Below are positions 41,703 through 50,068 of a DNA stretch of 64,000 nucleotides, one piece after another; position 1 is the stretch's first letter; every line of letters starts with the position of its first letter. The DNA lies in contig NZ_RDQE01000002.1 in the NCBI RefSeq assembly GCF_003697845.1, forward strand, positions 1-64,000, in the 5' to 3' direction. The stretch comes from Halobellus captivus (GTDB lineage: Archaea > Halobacteriota > Halobacteria > Halobacteriales > Haloferacaceae). Under the pieces are notes generated by a model. It saw nothing but the letters and a program-made list of their open reading frames with translations, ran no database searches and had not been told where the DNA came from. The position numbers were made by a program, and so were the translations under genes.

Positions 41703-42161
41703 TCACCGGAAGAGCCGGAACGACCCCTGGCCGACGACGACCTCCGAGGAGCCGTTCTCGGTCGTGCTCGTCACCGACATCTCGCTGACGCCGATGGAGC
41801 CGCCCGACCGGACGACCGTGGCCTCCGCCTCGAGGTCGCCGTTCGCGGGCCGGAGGTAGTTCGTGTTGAGGTTCACCGTCGCCACGCCGCCCGAGAGCGG
41901 GTCCTCGAACGCGGTCCGCTGGGCGAGCCCGCCAGCGGTGTCGATCAGCGTCGCCGCGACGCCGCCGTGGATCGTCCGCCCGTCGGCGTTCGTCAGCTTC
42001 CGATCGAACGGGATCGACAGCACCATTCGCCCGCGCTCGACGACGTCGACCGACGTGTTCAGCCACGAGAGATACCCGTGCTCCTCCTCGATCCGGCGTT
42101 CGATGAGCGACACCGCCTCCGCGGGAAGCGGCTCCATGTCCGCGACGTCCTCTTCGTCCAT
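41703..42161 (-). CDS. Hotdog-fold thioesterase, PaaI family
   Basis: A 152-residue hotdog protein. The central helix and strand are NADGRTIHGGVAATLIDTAGG, where the Asp in LIDTAGG and the HGG turn form the usual active site. VATVNLNTNYLRPANG and SVTSTTENGSSEVVVGQGSF are typical later strands. It likely hydrolyses an acyl- or aryl-CoA thioester; the substrate is not predictable. The start is taken as MDEEDVADMEP; an upstream ATG would add 15 basic residues unlike the family. Confidence 0.85.
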   Translation of the reverse strand: MDEEDVADMEPLPAEAVSLIERRIEEEHGYLSWLNTSVDVVERGRMVLSIPFDRKLTNADGRTIHGGVAATLIDTAGGLAQRTAFEDPLSGGVATVNLNTNYLRPANGDLEAEATVVRSGGSIGVSEMSVTSTTENGSSEVVVGQGSFRLFR

Positions 42162-42409
42162 GTCCCGAGGTCGCCGCCGACCGGTTTGTATCCCGGGGAT
42201 CCTCACAAACCATCCGTCGATTCATCCGTGATGCCGCGGCAGTCACACCGTGACCTGACGAGCCGTCCGCGGCGGTCGAGGCCGGCGTCCGACACGCCGC
42301 CGCGGAGCGGGACAGCGAGTGTCGGCTGTTCGCCAGACGTGCCTCACCGTTCCGATCGTCGGCCGCCGAGTTCCCTCCCCTCGACCGTCCAATGCCGGCC
42401 GTCGAACGC

Positions 42410-43297
42410 TCATCCGACGCCGAGTCGGATCGGATCGTCGCTCCGCTCGATCCCGACGGTGACGGCGTCGCCGACCGCGAACTCGTGGTCCGGATGGACG
42501 ACCTTCGCGCCGTAGTCGCCGTCGCGGGCCGCGAACAGCGACAGCCCAGTGACGCGCGTTCCGTTCACGGTCACGTCGATCGGCTTCCACTCGATCCCCC
42601 GGTCGGTCGCGCTGCCGACGCGGGTTCCCCACAACGAGACGGTCCCGTCGGGGTCGACGGCCGTGAACGAGCCGCCGCCCGCGTAGTGAGCCAGCCCGCC
42701 GTCGAGGGGAACGCCCTCGTCGCTCGCGATCGCCGCGAACCGCTGGCCGGGAGCCGGGTGAGTCGGCGCGTCCAACACGACGTGGCTCGGTCCGCGCTCG
42801 ACGACGGTCCCGGTTCCGTCCCAGGGAACGCTCGCGACGCTCACGTCCACGTCGACCGGGAGCGACCCGCTCGCTCGAAGCGCGTTCGTCCCCGGCGACC
42901 GGAAGCCGAGATGGACGTGGTCGTCGACCCACCGGCCGAAGAAGCCGGAACGCGTCATCGGTCCCAGCGAGTCGCCGACGGCGACGCGATCGCCCGGATC
43001 CACGCTCGGGATCACGTGAAGGACGCGCGCGACGGTTCCCGGTTCCGCACCCGTTCGGCGGCACCACTCCTCGTCGAGGTCGACGACGATCAGATGGTCC
43101 TTCGACGCGGCGTACGATCGGTCCGGACAGCCGACGGTGTGCGTCTCCCGGACGACGCCGGAAACGGGTGAGACCCCTTCCTCGCCGACCGGATAGAGAT
43201 CGATCGCGCGTCCGGCGTCGTGTGCCGGATACGGGGAGTTGAACCGTGAGAATCGACGGTACCGGGAGACGATCCCGGACGGGAGTCGGATCGACAT
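42410..43297 (-). CDS. M23-like (LytM) metallopeptidase-fold protein
   Basis: A 295-residue protein. The first half has the M23/LytM zinc pattern: H26 and D33 in AHDAGRAIDLYP, then H127 and H129 in DDHVHLGFR, with GVVRETHTVG and PGDRVAVGDSLGPM between them. The second half is beta-rich with repeated DG turns. No signal peptide is visible, which is odd for a wall hydrolase, and haloarchaea lack murein, so the fold may serve another role. It follows the histidine kinase by 2 bases on the same strand and is probably co-transcribed. Confidence 0.65.
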   Translation of the reverse strand: MSIRLPSGIVSRYRRFSRFNSPYPAHDAGRAIDLYPVGEEGVSPVSGVVRETHTVGCPDRSYAASKDHLIVVDLDEEWCRRTGAEPGTVARVLHVIPSVDPGDRVAVGDSLGPMTRSGFFGRWVDDHVHLGFRSPGTNALRASGSLPVDVDVSVASVPWDGTGTVVERGPSHVVLDAPTHPAPGQRFAAIASDEGVPLDGGLAHYAGGGSFTAVDPDGTVSLWGTRVGSATDRGIEWKPIDVTVNGTRVTGLSLFAARDGDYGAKVVHPDHEFAVGDAVTVGIERSDDPIRLGVG

Positions 43298-43299
43298 CG

Positions 43300-45057
43300 T
43301 CACTCCGCGACCTCGATCCCGTCGATCTCGAAACACGCGCCGCCGGTCGGGCCGTCGACGGCCCGGACGGACCAACCGTGCGCCTCGACCACGTCGCCGA
43401 CGATCGCGAGCCCGAGTCCGGTCCCGTCTCCGAGCGAGACGCCGCGTTCGAAGACGCGCTCTCGGTCCTCGTCCGGGATCCCGGGACCGTCGTCGGCGAT
43501 CCGGAGAGTGACGTGGCCGTCCATTCGTTCGATCCCGACGCTGACGGTCACGCCATCGCCAGCGTGTGCCACGCTGTCGTCGGCCTGTGGCCGACTGCTC
43601 GTGGAACCGTGTTCCACGCTGTCGCCAGGCCCCGTCCGGTTGCCCGTGGAACCGTGTTCCACGCTGTTCCGAAACAGGTTCGCGACGAGCTGACGGAGCC
43701 GGTCTTCGTCGGCCAGCACCGTCTCGTCGGCGTCCTCGACGACCAGCGTCGCCGATCCGGTCTCGAGGCGCGACCAGACCGTCCGGACCGCCGCCTCGAT
43801 CGAAACCGGCTTCACGGCGTCGACCGCCTTCCCGGCGGTCGCGAGCGAGAGGAGTCCCTCGATCAGCTCGTCCATCCGTTCGTGGGCGTCCGCGGCCCGT
43901 TCCAGCGCGTCGGCGTCGCCGTGACGCGCCAGCTCGACGGCCGCGGTCGCGGCCGCGAGCGGATTCCGGAGGTCGTGGCTGACGACGCCCGCGAAGTCCT
44001 CGAGCCGTTCGTTCTGGCGTTCGAGTTGCGCCTCTCTTCGCTCCAACGCCGCCTGCCGACGCTCCCGTGCCGTCACGTCCCGCAGGAGGAAGACGTGGCC
44101 GCGGTCCGTCCCGCGAGGATCGGTGATCGGGTCCTCCTGGATGTCGAACTGCCGGCCGTCGATGGTTATCGGATGCTCGTCGCCGGATTCCAAGCGGGGA
44201 AACGCCGTCGACAGCGATTCACCGACCGCGTCGTCGGAGAGGATCCGCTCCGCGGCGGGATTGAGATCACGGATCCGTCCGTCGGAGCCGGCCACGATCA
44301 CCGGGTCCTGCATGACCTCGACCGCCGTGTCCCGCGCGACGACCGCGGCGTCGAGGGTTCCGAGCCAGAACACCACGCCGTAGAGGAACACGCCGTGGAC
44401 GACGAACGCCGCCGGCGTCCAATCGACCGTCGAGTAGCTCCCGAAGTCGACGATCGTCGCGACCCCGGCGAGAAGCGGGAACAGCGTTCCGAGGAGGGCG
44501 ACGAACGTCTGGAGTCGGTACCGGTTTCCGGTCCGGCGGTAGAGGTCGACGATCACGAGCGTGCCTCCGGCGTACAACCCGTAGGCGTACAGGACGAAGG
44601 CGAGCCCCGCCGGACCGATCCCGGTCTCCACGAGCGTGAACGGGCCCTCGACGATCGGTTCGAAGGACACCCGTGCCAGCCCGTGCGTCCGGCTCGACCA
44701 CGCCAGAAGTACCCAGAGGAACGCCGGCGTCGCGAGCCCGATCAGCCGGCGCTCGGTCCGCCACTCGTCCACCCCGGCGTACGCGAACGCGAAGGCGATC
44801 CAGAGGACGGGCATCGTGGCGAGAAAGGGGGTCGCGATCTGGAGCGCCCCGATCATCACGAGCGGATCGGCGCTCGTGACTCTGATCGCGTACAGGAGAG
44901 CGAGGACGCCCGCACAGCCCAGGTAGAGCGAGACCTCGAGTCCGCCCGGCTCGTCGCGCTCAGTCCACGCGACGCGACCGAGGAGGAGTCCGATGACCCC
45001 GGCGAGCAGACAGGCGAGGAGGTACGCCTGAACCGGCAGTACGGACGGGTCGCTCAT
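43300..45057 (-). CDS. Membrane histidine kinase with 7TM sensor, PAS, HisKA and HATPase domains
   Basis: A 585-residue sensor kinase. Seven hydrophobic helices (about 1-215) form a 7TM N-terminal sensor region. A PAS domain follows (~225-340) with DPVIVAGSDGRIRDLNPAAE. The HisKA box is FAGVVSHDLRNPLAAAT with the phospho-accepting His. The HATPase domain has the N box NLFRNSVEHG and G boxes ADDGPGIPDEDRERVF and GDGTGLGLAIV. The ATP lid holds three EHGST-type repeats (see findings). No receiver gene is adjacent, so its partner is unknown. It is divergent from lplA. Confidence 0.92.
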   Translation of the reverse strand: MSDPSVLPVQAYLLACLLAGVIGLLLGRVAWTERDEPGGLEVSLYLGCAGVLALLYAIRVTSADPLVMIGALQIATPFLATMPVLWIAFAFAYAGVDEWRTERRLIGLATPAFLWVLLAWSSRTHGLARVSFEPIVEGPFTLVETGIGPAGLAFVLYAYGLYAGGTLVIVDLYRRTGNRYRLQTFVALLGTLFPLLAGVATIVDFGSYSTVDWTPAAFVVHGVFLYGVVFWLGTLDAAVVARDTAVEVMQDPVIVAGSDGRIRDLNPAAERILSDDAVGESLSTAFPRLESGDEHPITIDGRQFDIQEDPITDPRGTDRGHVFLLRDVTARERRQAALERREAQLERQNERLEDFAGVVSHDLRNPLAAATAAVELARHGDADALERAADAHERMDELIEGLLSLATAGKAVDAVKPVSIEAAVRTVWSRLETGSATLVVEDADETVLADEDRLRQLVANLFRNSVEHGSTGNRTGPGDSVEHGSTSSRPQADDSVAHAGDGVTVSVGIERMDGHVTLRIADDGPGIPDEDRERVFERGVSLGDGTGLGLAIVGDVVEAHGWSVRAVDGPTGGACFEIDGIEVAE

Positions 45058-45161
45058 CGATACCGGAACGAATCGCAGGACCGGCAAAACGTTTGCGCCG
45101 TTCCGGTACCCGTCCGGTCCCGGGCGCAAGCCGTTTGGCCGTCGACCCCCTCCCGGGAACC

Positions 45162-45881
45162 ATGCAGGTGCTCCGGGGCCGTGACGCGTCCCCCCGGATC
45201 GACCGCGACCACACGGCTCGGCTTCTCGACGATGCGGCCGAGGGTCGGCCCGGCGTTCGGGTCTGGGCACCCCCCGGGCAGATCGCGTTCGGGCGGCGTG
45301 ACGCGCGGGAGCCGGGATACGGTCGGGCTCGTCGGGCCGCCGCGACGGCGGGGTTCGCTCCGATCCGGCGCGACGTCGGCGGCCGGGCGGTCGCGTACAC
45401 CGGCGACACCCTCGCGTTCGCGCTCGCGATCCCGATCGACGACGATCGGGGGAGCATCGACGAGCGCTACGCGACGGTCACTCGCGCAGTTCGATCGGCA
45501 CTCGAGGCGAGTGGAGCCGGGATCTCGTCCGGCGAGCCGCCGGATTCGTTCTGTCCGGGCGACCACTCCCTCCGGGTCGGCGGCGGGGAGTCGGAGGGCG
45601 GAAAACTGGCAGGGATCGCCCAGCGGGTTCGTTCCGACGCCGCGCTCGTCGCGGGCTGTGTCGTGGTCTCACGGCACGATGCACGCGGGATCGCGACCGT
45701 CCTCGATCCGGTGTACGACGCTCTCGACGTCCCGTTCGACCCGGGCTCGGTCGGGAGCGTCGAAGCGGCCGACGGATCGAGCGACGTCGGCCGGATCGCT
45801 CGAGCGGTCGAGCGCGCGCTGGTCGAGCAGGCTCCCGGCGACTCTCGACGGATCGAGCGCGTGGGGATCGAGCCCTGGTGA
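45162..45881 (+). CDS. lplA: Lipoate-protein ligase A-like protein
   Basis: A 239-residue member of the biotin/lipoate A/B ligase family. It has WAPPGQIAFGRRD near residue 37, the substrate-binding RRDVGGRAVAYTGDTLAFAL (canonical RRxSGGGAVFH varies here to VGGRAVAY), and KLAGIAQRVRSDAALVAGCVV, with the Lys that contacts the acyl-adenylate. It would attach lipoate or octanoate to E2 or GcvH proteins, none of which is in the window. The non-canonical RRD-V-GG leaves an amidotransferase or another acyl transfer possible. Confidence 0.8.
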   Translation: MQVLRGRDASPRIDRDHTARLLDDAAEGRPGVRVWAPPGQIAFGRRDAREPGYGRARRAAATAGFAPIRRDVGGRAVAYTGDTLAFALAIPIDDDRGSIDERYATVTRAVRSALEASGAGISSGEPPDSFCPGDHSLRVGGGESEGGKLAGIAQRVRSDAALVAGCVVVSRHDARGIATVLDPVYDALDVPFDPGSVGSVEAADGSSDVGRIARAVERALVEQAPGDSRRIERVGIEPW

Positions 45882-45963
45882 CCCATCGGTGGAAGAAGGC
45901 GGCACCCAGGTGGGACCGAGACGACGATTCCTCGGGCTTTCGGCGTGTCGTGCTTTCGACGTG

Positions 45964-45972
45964 CTTTTTATT
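45964..45972 (+). promoter_or_regulatory. TATA-like element for the S6e gene
   Basis: CTTTTTATT lies about 26 nt upstream of the ATG at 45994. It fits a strong leaderless promoter for a ribosomal protein gene. Confidence 0.55.
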
Positions 45973-45993
45973 CGCGGGCGTCTCGGTCCGCCC

Positions 45994-46380
45994 ATGGCCG
46001 AATTCAAAGTCGTCGTCGCCGATCCCGAGACCGGCGAGACGTTCCAGCGAGAGGTCGACGGACAGGACGCGAACCGGTTCCTCGGTCGAGACGTGGGCGA
46101 CGAGATCGGCGGGGACGCCGTCGGTCTCTCCGAGTTCACCGTCGAGATCACCGGCGGCTCCGACGAGACGGGTCGTCCGATGCGCGAGGACGTGTCCGGG
46201 ACCCGCCTGAAGGAGCTGCTCCTCGAGGGCGGCGTCGGGTTCCAGCCCTCGCGCGAGGGCGAGCGCAAGCGGATCACCGTCCGCGGTCGCGAGATCGCCG
46301 ACGACGTGGCCCAGATCAACGTCTCCGTCGTCGACGGCGAGGGCGACGTCGCCGCCGCGTTCGAGGACGACGACGAGTAA
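45994..46380 (+). CDS. rps6e: 30S ribosomal protein S6e
   Basis: A 128-residue archaeal/eukaryotic-type small-subunit protein. It starts MAEFKVVVADPETGETFQRE and has the family run FTVEITGGSDETGRPMREDV, then EGERKRITVRGREIADDVAQIN. The eukaryotic phosphorylated C-terminal extension is absent; the end is acidic. It is followed 9 nt later by a co-directional conserved gene, so they may share a transcript. Confidence 0.97.
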   Translation: MAEFKVVVADPETGETFQREVDGQDANRFLGRDVGDEIGGDAVGLSEFTVEITGGSDETGRPMREDVSGTRLKELLLEGGVGFQPSREGERKRITVRGREIADDVAQINVSVVDGEGDVAAAFEDDDE

Positions 46381-46389
46381 TTCCCCTTC

Positions 46390-46857
46390 ATGGTCCGGGT
46401 TCCCTCCGACGACGATAGCGTCGCGTCCGTTCGCGTCGACGTCGCCCGCAGCGGCGGCACCCGGCGCCCCTGCGTCCGTCTCCCGGACGACGACGACCTC
46501 GATCGTCGTGTCGAGTCGGGGTCGTGTGCGTCGCTCTCACTCGCGCGTGGAGACTTGATCCGGGTCGTCATCGACCGCGAGGAGTACCACGCGCGGATCG
46601 TCGCGGACGCGACGGGACGGTTGATGCGCGGCGCGTTCGACTCCCGGCGGCTGGCACGGACGCCCGGAGACGGGGAGAACCGGCTGGTCGAGTGGCTCGC
46701 CGAACACGACCGTGAACCGGGGGACAGCGTCGTCCTCGACGTGGTCGTCCCCGGCGACCAGTACGGGCTCCGGATCCCCGGAGAGCGGACCGTCTACGAC
46801 GCCCGTCGCGGCCCCCGGTCGTCGCTCGCGGACATCGCCGAGGACCTCGACGGCTGA
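46390..46857 (+). CDS. Conserved haloarchaeal protein downstream of S6e
   Basis: A 155-residue protein probably co-transcribed with rps6e. It has beta-rich segments: SVRVDVARSGGTRRPCVRLP, LIRVVIDREEYHARIVADAT, GRLMRGAFDSRRLARTPGDG, and DSVVLDVVVPGDQYGLRIPG. This arrangement resembles haloarchaeal hypotheticals I know as DUF7112, without certainty. One Cys pair only (C28, C46). No catalytic motif is seen. Confidence 0.65.
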   Translation: MVRVPSDDDSVASVRVDVARSGGTRRPCVRLPDDDDLDRRVESGSCASLSLARGDLIRVVIDREEYHARIVADATGRLMRGAFDSRRLARTPGDGENRLVEWLAEHDREPGDSVVLDVVVPGDQYGLRIPGERTVYDARRGPRSSLADIAEDLDG

Positions 46858-46902
46858 GTGCGGGCCGGATCCCTTATTCTCTCGCGACCCCGATCCCCGG
46901 AC

Positions 46903-47988
46903 ATGAAGGAGGTCGACGCGGACCTGACGGCGCTCGACCGGGGCATCATCAACGCGTTTCAGGGAGGATTTCCCGTGACGACGCGCCCGTTCGAGCCCGC
47001 CGCGGCCGCGCTTCGCGAGCACGGCCTGGCGGTCACCGGCCCCGAGCTCCGCGAGCGGGTCCGGGAGCTCGACGAGTCGGGCGTGCTCTCGCGGTTCGGC
47101 GCGCTCGTCAACGCCGAGGAGATCGGCGGCGCGGCGTCGCTCGTCGCGATGCACGCGCCGGAGGACCGCTACGAGGAGATCGCGGAAACGGTCAACGACT
47201 TCACCGCGGTGGCACACAACTACGAGCGGGAGCACCCCCACCTCAACATGTGGTTCGTCGTGAGCGTCGCCGACCACCCCGACCCCGACAAGGACGGGAA
47301 CGACCGGGTGGAGGAGGTGCTCGCCGATATCGAGGCCGCCACCGGCCAGGAGACGTACAACCTCCCCAAACTCCGGGAGTTCCACGTCGGCGCGAGGTTC
47401 CTCGTCGACGGTCCGGTCGCCGACGGCGACGTGGACCTCTCGAGGGTGGCCCCCGACGTCGAGCCGTCCGGTCGGTCGACGCTGACCCCGGACGAGCGCG
47501 ACCTCGTCGTCGAGATCCAGGGCGGGCTGCCGATCACCGAGACGCCGTACGCTGACGTGGCGGCCGCGCTCGACGCCGACGTCGACTGGGTGATCGAGAC
47601 GATAGAGCGGTTCCGACTCGAGGGGAAGGTCCGCCGGGTCGGCGTCATCCCCAACCACTACGCGCTCGGGTACACCGAGAACGGGATGACCGTCTGGGAC
47701 GTGCCCGAGGAGGTCTTGGCGGAGGTCGGACCCGTCGTGGCCGACCTCGAGTTCGTCACCCACTGTTACCAGCGTCCCCGCCACGCCGGCGTCTGGGAGT
47801 ACAACTTCTTCGCGATGACTCACGGCCGAACCGAGGCCGAAAGCGAACGTCGGGTCGCGGAGGTGAGAGAGACGATGGCGGACTACTGGGACGTCGGCTC
47901 CGACGACTGGGACACGCTGTTCTCGACGCGGATCCTGAAGAAGACCGGGATCCGGATCGCCGAGCGCGCCGACAGCAACACGACGTGA
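46903..47988 (+). CDS. ahbAB: Siroheme decarboxylase, fused AhbA-AhbB type (Lrp/AsnC fold)
   Basis: A 361-residue protein made of two tandem Lrp/AsnC-like units. Unit 1 (about 10-185) starts LTALDRGIINAFQGGFPVTT and has VAHNYEREHPHLNMWFVVS. Unit 2 (~195-350) starts LTPDERDLVVEIQGGLPITE and has VTHCYQRPRHAGVWEYNFFA. These His/Tyr/Arg segments are those of siroheme decarboxylases AhbA/B and NirDL, which convert siroheme to didecarboxysiroheme in archaeal heme and heme d1 synthesis. It is therefore an enzyme and not a classical regulator. The context agrees: precorrin-2 dehydrogenase and glutamyl-tRNA reductase follow. CCTTATT at 46872-46878 fits its promoter. Confidence 0.88.
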   Translation: MKEVDADLTALDRGIINAFQGGFPVTTRPFEPAAAALREHGLAVTGPELRERVRELDESGVLSRFGALVNAEEIGGAASLVAMHAPEDRYEEIAETVNDFTAVAHNYEREHPHLNMWFVVSVADHPDPDKDGNDRVEEVLADIEAATGQETYNLPKLREFHVGARFLVDGPVADGDVDLSRVAPDVEPSGRSTLTPDERDLVVEIQGGLPITETPYADVAAALDADVDWVIETIERFRLEGKVRRVGVIPNHYALGYTENGMTVWDVPEEVLAEVGPVVADLEFVTHCYQRPRHAGVWEYNFFAMTHGRTEAESERRVAEVRETMADYWDVGSDDWDTLFSTRILKKTGIRIAERADSNTT

Positions 47989-48013
47989 GACCCGTGTTCA
48001 CGAGGGTCATTCG

Positions 48014-48679
48014 ATGATTCCACTGTATCACGACCTCTCCGACGAGACCGTTCTCGTCGTCGGCGGCGGGGCAGTCGGCCGGCGAAAGGCGCTCCGTTTC
48101 GCCGAGGAGGCACGCGTCGTCGTCGTCGTCAGTCCGGCGTTCGACGACCGCCTGTGCGAGGCGGTCGCCGAGGGCGACGCCTCGGTCGAACTGGTCCGGG
48201 CCGCCCCGGACGCGGCGACGGTTCCGGAGTGGATCGACCGCGTCGCCCCCGCGCTCGTGGTCGCCGCGACCGACGACCGGGCGGTGAACGCGGCCGCGGA
48301 GGCGACGGCGCTCGATGCGGGCGTCCTCGTGAACCGAACCGACGTCTCCGGCAACCGCGACCCGGGAAGCGTCGTCGTTCCGGCGACGGTCGCGGACGAC
48401 CCGGTTCGGGTGGCGGTCTCCACGGGCGGGCGGAGCCCCGCGCTCTCGAAGGCGCTCCGCGAGCGGATCGGCGCGGAGATCGAGGGAGCGGGCGCGATGG
48501 CCGAGCTCTCCGGAGAGCTTCGCGAAGAGCTCTCGGAGGCCGGCGTCGACCCGATGCTTCGACGGGAGGCGATCCGTCGAGTCGTGCGGTCCGAGGGGGT
48601 TTGGAAGGGTTTACAAAAGGGGAGATCCAACGCTCGCAGAGAGGCAGAAAACGTGATCGAGGAGGTCGTCGACCGATGA
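48014..48679 (+). CDS. Precorrin-2 dehydrogenase / sirohydrochlorin ferrochelatase
   Basis: A 221-residue Met8/CysG-N-like protein. The Rossmann loop VLVVGGGAVGRRKALRF binds NAD+, and NRTDVSGNRDPGSVVVPATV is the catalytic/metal region, followed by VSTGGRSPALSKALRERI, characteristic of the family. It oxidises precorrin-2 to sirohydrochlorin and may also chelate iron. It begins 25 nt after ahbAB and overlaps hemA by 4 bases (ATGA), so the heme genes are one operon. Confidence 0.92.
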   Translation: MIPLYHDLSDETVLVVGGGAVGRRKALRFAEEARVVVVVSPAFDDRLCEAVAEGDASVELVRAAPDAATVPEWIDRVAPALVVAATDDRAVNAAAEATALDAGVLVNRTDVSGNRDPGSVVVPATVADDPVRVAVSTGGRSPALSKALRERIGAEIEGAGAMAELSGELREELSEAGVDPMLRREAIRRVVRSEGVWKGLQKGRSNARREAENVIEEVVDR

Positions 48680-50031
48680 AGGAGCCGGGTGCCATCACGG
48701 GCGTGAGCGTCGCCCACGGTGCCGCGACGATCGACGAGATCGAGTCGGCGGGCGGCGAGAGCGTTCGAGGAACCGTCTCGGACCTCCTCGCGCGCGACGG
48801 GGTCGAGGAGGCGTTCGCCGTCCGGACCTGCAACCGCGCGGAGGCGTACGTCGTCACCGACCGGACCACCGAGGGCCGTGAGGCGCTCGAGTCGTTCGCG
48901 CCGTCGGTTCGCGGGGCGGCCGTTCGGCGGCTCGACCACGAGGGGAGTCTGGAACACCTGATGCGGGTCGCTTCCGGGCTCGAATCGCTCGTGCTCGGCG
49001 AGGACCAGATCATCGGCCAGATGCGTGAGGCCTACGAGGAGTCACGGTCGGCCGGCGGGATCGGCCCGGTCCTGGAGGACGCCGTCACGAAGGCGCTTCA
49101 CGTCGGCGAGCGCGCCCGCACGGAGACGGCGATCAACGAGGGCGTCGTCTCGCTCGGCTCCGCGGCGGTCCGACTCGCGGCCGGCGAGATCGACCTGACC
49201 GACGGCACCGCGGTCGTCGTCGGGGCCGGCGAGATGGGCACGCTCGCGGCGCGGACGCTCGACGACACCGCCGTCTCGGAGATCGTCGTCGCGAACCGGA
49301 CGGTGCCGAACGCGGCGTTCGTCGCCGAGGAGGTGGACACCGAGTCGTCGGTCGTCCACCTGAGCGACCTGCCGGCCGTGGTTCCCGAGGCCGACCTCGT
49401 GATCACGGCGACCGGCAGCCCGGAGCCCGTGCTCGATCCGACGGCCTTCACGGATGCGGACCGGGTCGTCTGTATCGACATCGCCCAGCCGCGCGACGTC
49501 GACCCCGAGACCGGCGACCTGTCGGGCGTCTCCCTGTACGACATCGACGCCCTGGAGGACGTCACCCGCAGGACCCGAGAACGACGGGAGACGGAGGCAC
49601 GCGAGGTCGAGTCGATCATCGACGAGGAGCTGGACCGGATCCTCCGGTCGTACAAGCGGAAGCGCGCCGACGACGCCATCTCCGCGATGTACGCCGGCGC
49701 GGACCGGGTCAAGGCCCGCGAGCTCGACCGCGCGCTCACGAAGCTCGACGCACAGGGGGGACTGACCGACGAGCAGCGCGAGACGGTCGAGGCGATGGCG
49801 GACGCGCTGGTCGGCCAGCTGCTCGCGGCTCCGACCCGGTCGCTCCGGGACGCGGCCGGGGAGGACGACTGGGAGACGATCCGGACGGCCCTCGAGCTGT
49901 TCGACCCCGAGTTCGACGCGCCCCCGGAGACGCCGGGGGAACGCGGATCCGCCGACGACGCCTCGAAGGCGCCGTCCGGCGCGCCGTTCGGCGCGATCCC
50001 CGACTCGGCGACCGAGGAGCTCGACGACTGA
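48676..50031 (+). CDS. hemA: Glutamyl-tRNA reductase
   Basis: Reduces glutamyl-tRNA to glutamate-1-semialdehyde, the first committed step of tetrapyrrole synthesis. The 451-residue protein has the catalytic Cys52 in VRTCNRAEAYVV, the SGLESLVLGEDQIIGQMREA motif, the NADPH loop VVGAGEMGTLAARTL, and a helical dimerisation region with RSYKRKRADDAISAMYAGA. The extended C-terminus is acidic and disordered. Third gene of the heme operon; a tRNA-Glu(CTC) gene lies 6.5 kb downstream. Confidence 0.96.
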   Translation: MKEPGAITGVSVAHGAATIDEIESAGGESVRGTVSDLLARDGVEEAFAVRTCNRAEAYVVTDRTTEGREALESFAPSVRGAAVRRLDHEGSLEHLMRVASGLESLVLGEDQIIGQMREAYEESRSAGGIGPVLEDAVTKALHVGERARTETAINEGVVSLGSAAVRLAAGEIDLTDGTAVVVGAGEMGTLAARTLDDTAVSEIVVANRTVPNAAFVAEEVDTESSVVHLSDLPAVVPEADLVITATGSPEPVLDPTAFTDADRVVCIDIAQPRDVDPETGDLSGVSLYDIDALEDVTRRTRERRETEAREVESIIDEELDRILRSYKRKRADDAISAMYAGADRVKARELDRALTKLDAQGGLTDEQRETVEAMADALVGQLLAAPTRSLRDAAGEDDWETIRTALELFDPEFDAPPETPGERGSADDASKAPSGAPFGAIPDSATEELDD

Positions 50032-50068
50032 CGGGAACGCTTTTCGTTCGGAGTCCGTACTGACGCGC

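Noticed and set aside
43246-46380. A 1044-codon plus-strand frame ending in S6e
   Set aside because: The final 128 codons are rps6e; the rest is antisense of the histidine kinase and out of frame with lplA. The S6e promoter and start at 45994 explain the real gene.
46903-47988. Annotation as an AsnC/Lrp transcription regulator
   Set aside because: The two tandem units have the His/Tyr/Arg motifs of siroheme decarboxylases and sit in a heme operon, so an enzymatic role is preferred.
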